This document shows positions 42,992 through 51,085 of a stretch of DNA of 64,000 nt, one piece after another; position 1 is the first letter of the stretch, and every line of letters starts with the position of its first letter. This DNA is from Bradyrhizobium manausense (GTDB lineage: Bacteria > Pseudomonadota > Alphaproteobacteria > Rhizobiales > Xanthobacteraceae), in the NCBI RefSeq assembly GCF_018129685.1, contig NZ_JAFCLG010000012.1:90542-154541 (forward strand). Reading direction: 5' to 3'. The notes beneath the pieces are model-generated. The model was given only the letters and a program-made list of their open reading frames with translations, was not told the DNA's origin and did not search any database. The translations under genes were made by a program, and so were the position numbers.

Positions 42992-45805
42992 TCATTGCCC
43001 CAATCGCTCGATGAGCGCCGGTGCGTGCACCTGGTCGGCCTTGTAGTTGCCGGTCAGCGTGTACATGACGATGTTGACGCCGGCGCGGTAGGCGAATTCG
43101 CGCTGGCGCGGTTCGCCCGGCGACAGCGGTAGCATCGGCTGGCCGTCGGGACGGAGCGCCCAGGCGCCGGCGAGGTCGTTGGAGGTGATGATGATCGGCG
43201 AGACGCCGTCGCCGCCGCGGGCAGGGCGCTGCGCGCTGTCGTCGTCGTCTTCGCGCGGCAGGGCCTCGACCCAGGTCTGGCCCGAGTTGAAACGGCCGGG
43301 GAAGTCGCGCAGCAGGTAAAACGTCTTGGTCAGCACGTGTTCGCGCGGCACCGGCTCGAGCTCAGGCACTTCGAGCGAGGACAGGATCTCGCGCAGGGCC
43401 TGCATGCCCGGCGTCTGCGATGCACCGTTCTCGCCGGGCGGCGCTTCGACCGCGTCACGCGTGTCGAAGATCACCGTGCCGCCCTGCTTCATGTAGGCGT
43501 CGATCTTGTTGATGGCGTCCTGCGGCGGCTTCGGCGCGCCGGGCACGATCGGCCAGTAGATCAGCGGGAAGAAGGCGATCTCGTCATGCGCGGGATCGAC
43601 GCCGACGGGATCGCCGGCTTCCAGCGCGGTGCGCTGCGCCAGGAACAGCGTCAGGCCGGACAGGCCGGCCTTGACGATGGAATCGACGTCGGCATTGCCG
43701 GTCACGACGTAGGCGAGGCGGGTCTGCGAGGTCGACTTCATCGCGAAATCGTCCGACGCGCCGTCGGCCCGCGACGGCGTTGGCGACAGCACCGCGATGC
43801 CTGCGAGCACGACGCCGAGCAGGATGATGGCGGGCGCGGCGCGACGGCGCAGCAGCGCGGCAAGGCCGCCGCCGAGCAGCGCGACGATGATGGCGTCGAT
43901 CAGGAACAGGGCGAGCGAGGTCGACAACAGCCAGCCGCGCAAGTCGCGCGGCTCGGCATTGGTGTAGGTGGCGTGCCGGGCGTTCAGGGGCGTGGTGTTG
44001 AGGGCCGCGATACGGTCGGCGTTGGCAAGCGTGTTCACGGCAAGCGGTCCTTCTGCCGGACCGTAGAAGCCGGGCGGATGATCCGGCGTGGCGCGGTCAC
44101 GATAATCTGACGTCAGCGGCTTGGCGGTGGCCGGCGGCGGCCCGAAGGCCCCGAAGCCATCGAGCATGTGCAGCGGCGCCAGCGTCTCGGTGCTGGCTTC
44201 GCCGGCAACGCCGGGGCCAGGTTTGGCGGTGTAGCCGGACATGTCGACGACACGCCTCAGCATTTCGACGAAGGTGCCGGACATTGGCAGATCCGACCAG
44301 CGCATGTCGGCGCTGACATGGAACAGGCTGACGATGCCTTTGCCGCGATGCTCGCCGGTGACGAGCGGCGTGCCGTCTTCGAGCGAGGCCCAGCTCTTGG
44401 TCGCGAGCACCGCATCGGGCTCGGCCAGCACCTGCCGGCTCACGGTGACATCCTTGGGAACCGGGACGCCGGCAAACGGGCCGTCGGTCGTGAAGCTGGC
44501 CAGATGCTGAGGCTTCTCCCAGGTCAGGCTGCCGCCGAGCGTGCGGCCGCCCTTGCGCAGTTTCACCGGCACGAGATCATCTTCGGCCTGCGCCAGCCGG
44601 GGCCCGGCGAACCGCACCAGCACGCCGCCCTGGTCGATCCAGGCGTTGAGACGCTCGCGCAATTCGGGCGCAACGGTGCCGACATCGGCGAGGATGATCA
44701 TCGGCAGCTTCTGGTCGAGAAATTGCGCGACGCCCTGCTGCGGCGAGCCCTTGTCGGCGAGCCGCACGTCGGCGAACGGCGCCAGCGCGCGGGCCAGGTA
44801 GAAGGTCGGCGCGAGCAGCGGCTGCGACGTTTCGCTGGTCGAACCCGAGACGATGCCGATGGCGCGTCGCCGCCAGCGCTTGTCGAGCAGCTGCACGGCG
44901 CCGGCCGAACGCTCGCCTGATATCTCGAGCCGCGCGATGTCGTTGCGCAGCTCGACCGGCAGATCGAACGCGGCCTCGACTTCCTTGTCCTGCATTCCGA
45001 AGGTGAAGCGCGCCTCGCCGATCGGCGAAGCCTTCTGGTCGAGCGCCCGCACGGTGCCGGCGAGAATGCCGCTGTCGGTGCGCAGCACCTTCACCGTCAT
45101 CTTCGCCGCCGCGTTCTCCGCCGCGACCAGCGCCAGCGGGGACGAGGTGCCGCCTTCGAACAGCGTCAAGCCGCGCTCGCCCAGGGTCTTGCCGAGCCCG
45201 GCCACGAACTCGTCGCCCCGGCCGGTGTCGACGCCGTCGGACAGCCAGGCGATTTCGCACTCGCCGGTCGCTTTCAGGAAACGATCGATCGCGGGAAGCG
45301 TTTCGACGCGGTCGATCGAATAAGGCTTCGGCACGATCTGCCGCAGCGCGACGCGCGCCGCGCCGGCCGGCATCAGCGTGATGTCGCGGTTCGGCTCGGA
45401 CAGCGGCACCAGCGCAATCGCACGGCGATCGTTGTCGGCGTTCGCAATCAGCTCGTCGGCGGCCCTGATCCTGGTGTCCCAGTTCGATGCGGCGCTCCAG
45501 CCGTCGTCGAGCATGATCATCAGCGGCGCCTTGCTGGCGGCAAGCCCGACTTGCGGATTCCAGATCGGGCCGGCGGCGGCAAAGATCACCAGCGCTGCGG
45601 CGAGCAGGCGCAGCGCCGTCAGCCACCACGGTGTCCGCGACGGCGTCTCTTCGCGTGGCGCGATGTCGAACAGCAGGCGGGTCGGCGGAAACTCGATGCG
45701 GCGTGGCCGCGGCGGCATCACGCGAAGCAGCCACCACAACACCGGCAGGCTGACGAGGCCGATCAGGAGCAGCGGTTCGGTGAAAGCGAGCGGCAATCCC
45801 ATCAT
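42992..45805 (-). CDS. DUF4159-domain membrane protein (BatA-like N-terminus)
   Basis: 937-aa protein. The N-terminus is BatA-like: first helix PLLLIGLVSLPVLWWLL, then PPRPRRIEFPPTRLLFDI and a second helix. A VWA-like domain follows (LMIMLDDGWSAASNWDTRIR), then an amidotransferase-like middle region, two helices around residue ~690, and a C-terminal DUF4159 domain (TRLAYVVTGNADVDSIVKAG to HDEIAFFPLIYWPI). ATG 45805 overlaps the DUF58 stop (ATGATGA). This protein and its neighbours form the conserved alphaproteobacterial MoxR operon, proposed to act in envelope complex assembly. Confidence 0.88.
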   Translation of the reverse strand: MMGLPLAFTEPLLLIGLVSLPVLWWLLRVMPPRPRRIEFPPTRLLFDIAPREETPSRTPWWLTALRLLAAALVIFAAAGPIWNPQVGLAASKAPLMIMLDDGWSAASNWDTRIRAADELIANADNDRRAIALVPLSEPNRDITLMPAGAARVALRQIVPKPYSIDRVETLPAIDRFLKATGECEIAWLSDGVDTGRGDEFVAGLGKTLGERGLTLFEGGTSSPLALVAAENAAAKMTVKVLRTDSGILAGTVRALDQKASPIGEARFTFGMQDKEVEAAFDLPVELRNDIARLEISGERSAGAVQLLDKRWRRRAIGIVSGSTSETSQPLLAPTFYLARALAPFADVRLADKGSPQQGVAQFLDQKLPMIILADVGTVAPELRERLNAWIDQGGVLVRFAGPRLAQAEDDLVPVKLRKGGRTLGGSLTWEKPQHLASFTTDGPFAGVPVPKDVTVSRQVLAEPDAVLATKSWASLEDGTPLVTGEHRGKGIVSLFHVSADMRWSDLPMSGTFVEMLRRVVDMSGYTAKPGPGVAGEASTETLAPLHMLDGFGAFGPPPATAKPLTSDYRDRATPDHPPGFYGPAEGPLAVNTLANADRIAALNTTPLNARHATYTNAEPRDLRGWLLSTSLALFLIDAIIVALLGGGLAALLRRRAAPAIILLGVVLAGIAVLSPTPSRADGASDDFAMKSTSQTRLAYVVTGNADVDSIVKAGLSGLTLFLAQRTALEAGDPVGVDPAHDEIAFFPLIYWPIVPGAPKPPQDAINKIDAYMKQGGTVIFDTRDAVEAPPGENGASQTPGMQALREILSSLEVPELEPVPREHVLTKTFYLLRDFPGRFNSGQTWVEALPREDDDDSAQRPARGGDGVSPIIITSNDLAGAWALRPDGQPMLPLSPGEPRQREFAYRAGVNIVMYTLTGNYKADQVHAPALIERLGQ

Positions 45806-46746
45806 GCGGCCGGCCCCGCCTTGATCGAAACGGTGCGCGCGCCCGACTTGCTCACCTGCATGCCCGCGTGCAGGAACAGCAGGAGCTCGGCCGCCGAGCG
45901 GTCGGTCGCATGGGTCGTGAACAGCCAGTCGAGCTTGCCGGTCTCGGCGCGGATCTGGTCGCGGTGCAGCGCGAGCCGGGCGGTGTAGTCCTGCGCCCAG
46001 CTCTCGGCGCGGCCGGCGGTGATGACGCCAAAGCCTTCCGGCTCGACGAATTCGATGCGGCCCGAATAGGGGAAGCTCTCTTCGGCGGGATCGACGACCT
46101 GCACCAGCGTGCCGTGGGCGCCGGAGCCGGACAGGCCGGCGAGCGTCGCCTGGATCTCCTGTAGCGGCGACCAAAAATCCGACAGCACGATGATTTCGGC
46201 CAGCGCCGCCGGGACGAAGGACGGCGGCAGGCTGAGCCTGTCGGCATCGTCATGCAGCATCGCCTGCGCCATCTTGTCGATCACGCTGCGGCTTGCGGTC
46301 GGCGCCATCAAACCGGGGATGCCGACGCGTTCGCCGCCCGCAACCAGCAGCTCGGCCAGCGCGAAGGCGACGATCAGCGTGCGCTCCAGCTTGGAGTCGC
46401 GCGCGGTCTTCGAGGCAAACGCCATCGACGGCGAACGATCGGGCCAGATCCAGACCGTGTGCGAGGCTTCCCATTCGAGCTCGCGGACATAGAGATGGTC
46501 GTCACGCGCCGAGCGGCGCCAGTCGACGTTCTGCGACGGCTCGCCGGATACGAAGCGGCGGTATTGCCAGAAATTCTCGCCGGAGCCGGCGCGGCGCCGT
46601 CCGTGCAGACCGTGGATGACGTTGGCGGCGATGCGGCGGGCCTCGAGCACCAGGCGCGGCAAGGAAGCTGCGAGCGTGCGGCTTTCGCCATCGGCACGTC
46701 GGATCGCGATGATCTCCTTGCCCGTGTGCCCGTTCTCCGCTGCCAT
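45802..46746 (-). CDS. DUF58-domain protein
   Basis: 314-aa cytoplasmic or membrane-peripheral protein. The DUF58 core is GENFWQYRRFVSGEPSQNVD followed by WRRSARDDHLYVRELE; DUF58 proteins have a VWA-like fold and are the standard partner of MoxR ATPases. No membrane helices are evident. ATG 46746 overlaps the moxR stop; a TTG three bases earlier is an alternative. Translationally coupled on both sides, so equal stoichiometry with MoxR is plausible. Confidence 0.9.
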   Translation of the reverse strand: MAAENGHTGKEIIAIRRADGESRTLAASLPRLVLEARRIAANVIHGLHGRRRAGSGENFWQYRRFVSGEPSQNVDWRRSARDDHLYVRELEWEASHTVWIWPDRSPSMAFASKTARDSKLERTLIVAFALAELLVAGGERVGIPGLMAPTASRSVIDKMAQAMLHDDADRLSLPPSFVPAALAEIIVLSDFWSPLQEIQATLAGLSGSGAHGTLVQVVDPAEESFPYSGRIEFVEPEGFGVITAGRAESWAQDYTARLALHRDQIRAETGKLDWLFTTHATDRSAAELLLFLHAGMQVSKSGARTVSIKAGPAA

Positions 46747-47744
46747 CAACCGATCCGCGTCTTCAACTGCTTGATCACGTCCGGAATCGTGCGGCCTTCC
46801 GCACGTGCCTGGAACGTCAGCGCCATGCGGTGCTTCAGGACCGGCTCGGCGAGGTCGAGCACGTCGTCGATCGAGGGCGCGAGGCGTCCGTCGATCAGCG
46901 CGCGCGCGCGCACCGCCAGCATCAGGGATTGGCTGGCGCGCGGGCCGGGGCCCCAGGCGATGAACTTGCCGGCCTCGCCGCTGTCAGGACCCGGACGGGC
47001 CGAACGGACCAGCGACAGAATGGCTTCGACCACGGAATCGCCGACCGGCAGGCGGCGCACCAGCCGCTGGGCACTGATCAACGCATCTGACGTCATCGAG
47101 CCCTTGGCCAGCGTTTCCTCCGCGCCTGTCGTCTCGAACAGGATGCGGCGTTCGGCATCGCGATCGGGATAATCGACGTCGATCTCCATCAGGAAGCGGT
47201 CGAGCTGCGCTTCGGGCAGCGGATAGGTGCCTTCCTGCTCCAGCGGGTTCTGGGTTGCGAGCACGTGGAACGGCTTCGGCAGGTCGTGGCGCGCGCCGGC
47301 GACGGTGATGTGCTGCTCCTGCATCGCCTGCAGCAGCGCCGATTGCGTGCGCGGTGAGGCGCGGTTGATCTCGTCGGCCATCAGCAGCTGCGCGAACACG
47401 GGGCCGGAGATGAAACGGAAGGAGCGTTTGCCGGTCGTGCTCTCGTCCAGCACTTCGGCGCCGAGAATGTCCGACGGCATCAGGTCGGGCGTGAACTGGA
47501 TGCGCTTGGCATCGAGACCGAGCGTGACGCCGAGCGTCTCGACCAGTTTTGTCTTCGCAAGGCCGGGCACGCCGATCAGGAGCGCATGGCCGCCGGAGAG
47601 GATGGTGACCAGCGTGTTCTCGATCACGCGATCCTGACCGAAGATCACCGACCCGATCGCATCCTTGGCCGCGCGAATCTGAGCAGACACCTGCTCGGCC
47701 GAACGGACGATGCCGTCTTCGAGCTTCTCGACACTCTCCGCCAT
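46746..47744 (-). CDS. MoxR-family AAA+ ATPase
   Basis: 332-aa chaperone-like ATPase. Walker A GVPGLAKTKLVETL (the MoxR form, GxxGxAKT), Walker B LLMADEINRASPRTQSALLQ, sensor 1 LATQNPLEQEGTYPLPEAQL and the arginine-finger region RFLMEIDVDYPDRD are all present, with a C-terminal lid domain. First gene of the four-gene operon; good ribosome site (AAAGGAGC). MoxR proteins insert cofactors or remodel VWA-domain partners, here the products of the three downstream genes. Confidence 0.93.
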   Translation of the reverse strand: MAESVEKLEDGIVRSAEQVSAQIRAAKDAIGSVIFGQDRVIENTLVTILSGGHALLIGVPGLAKTKLVETLGVTLGLDAKRIQFTPDLMPSDILGAEVLDESTTGKRSFRFISGPVFAQLLMADEINRASPRTQSALLQAMQEQHITVAGARHDLPKPFHVLATQNPLEQEGTYPLPEAQLDRFLMEIDVDYPDRDAERRILFETTGAEETLAKGSMTSDALISAQRLVRRLPVGDSVVEAILSLVRSARPGPDSGEAGKFIAWGPGPRASQSLMLAVRARALIDGRLAPSIDDVLDLAEPVLKHRMALTFQARAEGRTIPDVIKQLKTRIG

Positions 47745-47757
47745 TCGCTCGCTCCTT

Positions 47758-47775
47758 TAGCCTGTCACAGGGCTA
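47758..47775. promoter_or_regulatory. Imperfect palindrome just upstream of the moxR gene
   Basis: TAGCCTGTCACAGGGCTA is nearly palindromic (one extra G), centred 22 bp before the moxR start. It is either an operator or a 5' UTR hairpin. The rest of the 258-bp gap to the divergent DUF1285 gene shows no clear element. Confidence 0.3.
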
Positions 47776-48002
47776 TCTTGCGTGGTCAAGAAATCGCATC
47801 AATCTGCGTCATGGCCCCTATGCTAGACTTGCAAGAACGCCATGTATTCGTTGAATTAACCTATCCCCACCTTATCGGCTTCGGGTTATGTACGGCATCA
47901 CGAAGTGGAGACCTCCACACCGGACGAACCCGGGGTGGAACCGTAGACCTACGTACAATGTAGACCTGCACCAATCGTGCCAACGCAAAGTCAGGGCAAA
48001 CC

Positions 48003-48614
48003 ATGGCGAACCAAGGGCAGAACGCCGATCGCGGTCTCGAGGGGCTGACTGCCGCTGCCAAAAGTGCTGCCAATACCGAAGGCGCCAAAAAGGGCCTGCC
48101 TCCGGTGCATCTGTGGAATCCGCCGTTTTGCGGCGATCTCGACATCCGAATCGCTTCCGATGGTACTTGGTTCTACATGGGCACGCCAATCGGGCGTCAC
48201 GCGCTGGTCCGCCTGTTCTCCACCATCCTGAAGCGCGAGGGCGACAAGCATTTCCTCGTTACGCCGGTGGAGAAGGTCGGCATCCGCGTCGACGACGCGC
48301 CGTTCATGGCGGTGGAGATGTTGAAGGGCGGCGAGGACAACCATCGCGTGCTGAGCTTCCGGACCAATGTCGACGACTGGGTCACCTGCGATGCCGCGCA
48401 CCGGCTGCGCTTCGCGCAGGCGGCGGATGGCGGCCTGACGCCGTATTTGCATGTCCGCGCCGACCTCTGGGCCAAGGTCACCCGCGCGCTCTATTACGAT
48501 CTGGTTGACATGGGCGAGGAGCGGATGGTCGATGGCCAGCCGATGTTTGGCGTCGAGTCGGCCGGCGAGTTCTTCGTCATGGCCGACGCGGACGAGGTGA
48601 GGGCCGCGCTTTGA
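48003..48614 (+). CDS. DUF1285-family protein
   Basis: 203-aa protein of the DUF1285 family: PPVHLWNPPFCGDLDIRIAS then DGTWFYMGTPIGRHALVRLF and REGDKHFLVTPVEKVGIRVD, the characteristic opening of the family. The fold is two beta domains; function unknown. It is the first of a tight run of four genes on the same strand; its TGA overlaps the TTG start of the CoA pyrophosphatase. N-terminal ~30 residues are a low-complexity Ala/Gly/Lys extension. Confidence 0.9.
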   Translation: MANQGQNADRGLEGLTAAAKSAANTEGAKKGLPPVHLWNPPFCGDLDIRIASDGTWFYMGTPIGRHALVRLFSTILKREGDKHFLVTPVEKVGIRVDDAPFMAVEMLKGGEDNHRVLSFRTNVDDWVTCDAAHRLRFAQAADGGLTPYLHVRADLWAKVTRALYYDLVDMGEERMVDGQPMFGVESAGEFFVMADADEVRAAL

Positions 48615-49288
48615 ACAAGCCGATCAAGAGCGACAAGAGCGAGCCCGCCCCCTTTCGTGCGGCGGATTTCTTCGCCCGCTCCAGGGCGAAGCTCGGCTTC
48701 GACGTGCCGCTAGGGCTGTTTGACCCGAACATCATCCCGGCCTCCGGTGATCCCGGCACCGACAAGATGCTCGAGATCGTCGCGCGCGAGCAGCCGGTGC
48801 GGCCAGCGGCGGTGCTGATCGCGGTGGTCGACCATCCCGAGCCGACCATCCTCTTGACGCAGCGTTCGGCGCATCTCAACGACCACGCCGGCCAGATCGC
48901 CTTTCCCGGCGGCAAGATCGACGCGACCGATTCCTCGCCGCTCGATGCCGCGCTGCGCGAGGCCGAGGAGGAGGTCGGGCTCTCGAGGGATTTCGTCGAG
49001 CCGATCGGCTATCTCGATCTCTACGCCACCGCCTTCGGCTTCCGCATCCTGCCGACGGTCGCAAGGGTCAGGCCCGGCTTCCAGCTCACCATCAACCATT
49101 CCGAGGTTGATGACGCATTCGAAGTGCCGCTATCCTTCCTGATGAATCCGGCGAACCACCAGGTGCACAGCAAGGAATTCCGCGGCATGGAGCGGTTTTA
49201 CTATGCGATGCCGTTTGCGGAGCGCTACATCTGGGGTGCGACGGCCGGAATGCTGCGTGTGCTGTATGAGCGGATCTATTCATCATGA
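48611..49288 (+). CDS. CoA pyrophosphatase (NudL-type Nudix hydrolase)
   Basis: 225-aa Nudix enzyme, expected to split coenzyme A into 3',5'-ADP and phosphopantetheine. The CoA-specific motif lies ahead of the Nudix box: LLTQRSAHLNDHAGQIAFPG; the box is REAEEEVGL-type. Start is TTG 48611 overlapping the DUF1285 stop (TTGA); the next candidate would drop the N-terminal helix. Followed by overlapping ATG of the DUF6111 gene. Subgroup assignment is good because of the CoA signature. Confidence 0.9.
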   Translation: MNKPIKSDKSEPAPFRAADFFARSRAKLGFDVPLGLFDPNIIPASGDPGTDKMLEIVAREQPVRPAAVLIAVVDHPEPTILLTQRSAHLNDHAGQIAFPGGKIDATDSSPLDAALREAEEEVGLSRDFVEPIGYLDLYATAFGFRILPTVARVRPGFQLTINHSEVDDAFEVPLSFLMNPANHQVHSKEFRGMERFYYAMPFAERYIWGATAGMLRVLYERIYSS

Positions 49289-49548
49289 TCCGGGCGGTTC
49301 TGACCGAGATCGGAATCTTCCTCATTCCTTTTGCCGTCTATGCGCTGTTCCTGGCCGCCACGCGGTCCGGCCTGTTCGTGCAATCGTCGTGGCCGATCAC
49401 CATCGTCGCGCGGCTGGTGCTGGCCGCGCTCGTTCTCGTCATCGCCGGGCTGATCGGCCTTGCGCATTTCTCCGGCGCTGCGCCGAACTCGACCTACGTT
49501 CCCGCCCATGTCGAGAACGGCAGGCTCGTGCCGGGCGTGGAAAGATAA
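49285..49548 (+). CDS. DUF6111-family small membrane protein
   Basis: 87-aa protein with two membrane helices (IGIFLIPFAVYALFLAATRS and IVARLVLAALVLVIAGLIGL) and a C-terminal tail containing STYVPAHVENGRLVPGV, a motif constant in this small family. ATG overlaps the preceding stop (ATGA). The conserved setting between NudL and the CCA-adding enzyme is usual in Rhizobiales. Function unknown. Confidence 0.85.
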   Translation: MIRAVLTEIGIFLIPFAVYALFLAATRSGLFVQSSWPITIVARLVLAALVLVIAGLIGLAHFSGAAPNSTYVPAHVENGRLVPGVER

Positions 49549-49558
49549 GGGCCGGACG

Positions 49559-50815
49559 ATGAGCGCGGAGCCGATCCTTGCTGGTGCGCCCTGGCTGACC
49601 TCAGGCGGGACGGCCCGCGTCCTGGAACTGCTCAACGCCGGCGGCGACGAAGCGCGCGTCGTCGGCGGCACCGTCCGCAACGCGCTGCTCGGCCTGCCTC
49701 CGGGCGACATGGATATCGCGACCACGGCGCTGCCGGAGGAGGTGGTGCGGCGTGCGAAGAGCGCCGGCATCAAGAGCGTGCCGACCGGCATCGAGCACGG
49801 CACCATCACCCTCGTCATCGACGGCGAGCCCTATGAGGTGACGACGCTGCGGGAGGACACCGAGACCTTCGGCCGCAAGGCCAAGGTCGTGTTCGGCCGC
49901 GACTGGGTGAAGGACGCCGAGCGGCGCGACTTCACCATGAACGGCCTGTCGGTCGATGCTGCCGGAATCGTCTACGACTATGTCGGCGGCATCGCGGATG
50001 CGAGGGCGCGGCGCGTGCGCTTCATCGGCGCACCCGACCAGCGCATCGCCGAGGATTATTTGCGCATCCTGCGCTTCTTCCGCATCCACGCCGCCTTCGG
50101 GACCGGTGAGCCCGACCGCGACGGCACTCTCGCCTGCATCCGCGGCCGCGCCGGTCTCGCCACGCTCTCGGCCGAGCGCGTCCGCATGGAGATGCTGAAG
50201 CTGCTGGTGACGGAGGGCGCCTCCGCCGCCGCGCTGGCGATGGCCGATGCCGGATTGCTGCAGGCGACGATCGGCGGCGTCGCCTATACCGGACCGCTGA
50301 CGGCGATGATCGCGATCGAGCGCGCGCTCGGCCTGCAGGCCAGCGCGACGCGGCGCCTCGCTGCATTGACCGTGGCCGTGACCGAGGACGCCAAGCGCGT
50401 TGCCACGCGCCTGCGGCTCTCGAACGCCGAGGCCAAGGCGCTGGACTCGATGGGCCATCGCTGGTGGCGCTTCGCCGCCATGGACGAGGCGCGCGCGCGG
50501 CGGCTGCTCTACCGGCTCGGCCCCGAGCGCTATCGCGATCGGGTGTTGCTGGGCTGGGCACGCGCCGATGGCGAGGTCAACGCGTCGCGCTGGCGCGAAC
50601 TCGCCGAGCTGCCGCAACGCTGGACCGCGCCGAAATTCCCGCTTCGCGCCGCCGACTTCATCGCTCGCGGCATGGCCGAAGGGCCTGCGCTCGGGCATGT
50701 GTTGACGCTCGCCGAGGATGCCTGGCTTGCGGCGGATTTTCCTCGGGACGACGCCGTGCTCGATTCCATCGCCGATCAGGCCATCGCGCGCGTCACCCGC
50801 GATCAGAAAAATTGA
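49559..50815 (+). CDS. cca: CCA tRNA nucleotidyltransferase (class II)
   Basis: 418-aa enzyme adding or repairing the 3' CCA of tRNA. Motif A is VVGGTVRNALLGLPPGDMDI (metal Asp pair in DMDI), motif C RRDFTMNGLSVDA, and the later GAPDQRIAEDYLRILRFFRI is the class II template region. The C-terminal half is the helical neck/body typical of alphaproteobacterial versions; no HD phosphohydrolase domain is seen. It starts 10 bp after the DUF6111 gene. Because tRNA genes encode CCA irregularly, the enzyme is expected to be important. Confidence 0.93.
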   Translation: MSAEPILAGAPWLTSGGTARVLELLNAGGDEARVVGGTVRNALLGLPPGDMDIATTALPEEVVRRAKSAGIKSVPTGIEHGTITLVIDGEPYEVTTLREDTETFGRKAKVVFGRDWVKDAERRDFTMNGLSVDAAGIVYDYVGGIADARARRVRFIGAPDQRIAEDYLRILRFFRIHAAFGTGEPDRDGTLACIRGRAGLATLSAERVRMEMLKLLVTEGASAAALAMADAGLLQATIGGVAYTGPLTAMIAIERALGLQASATRRLAALTVAVTEDAKRVATRLRLSNAEAKALDSMGHRWWRFAAMDEARARRLLYRLGPERYRDRVLLGWARADGEVNASRWRELAELPQRWTAPKFPLRAADFIARGMAEGPALGHVLTLAEDAWLAADFPRDDAVLDSIADQAIARVTRDQKN

Positions 50816-51085
50816 CCATCGTCTCGGGCTTCGCCGACATATCCCGATGGTCCAGCTTCTGCTGGTTGCAATGATGGCGTTGTTCCGATCATTGGTGGTC
50901 TTGCCGGCTGCGGCACCGGCGCGTCGATGCCCTGGGTGCTGGTGCCGCTGGTCGAGCGGATGCCGGTACACATCCACACCGCGATCCTCGACATCGCCGT
51001 GATCAGCGGCGGGCGGGTGATGATCTCGGCGGCGGCAAAGCAGCTGATCTGACAGACCATCGCAGCCTGGGTAGCGCCTGGATCG
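50816..51085. other. 270-bp gap without supported gene
   Basis: Between the CCA enzyme and the convergent opgH gene. One frame stays open to a TGA at 51050-51052 (ending MISAAAKQLI) but has no start with a ribosome site and no recognisable family; it may be decayed coding DNA. At 51069-51091 GGGTAGCG-7 bp-CGCTACCC forms an 8-bp hairpin that includes the opgH stop codon. Confidence 0.5.

Noticed and set aside
50816..51052. Open frame ending MISAAAKQLI in the gap between cca and opgH
   Set aside because: No start, no ribosome site, no family; left as possible decayed DNA rather than a gene.
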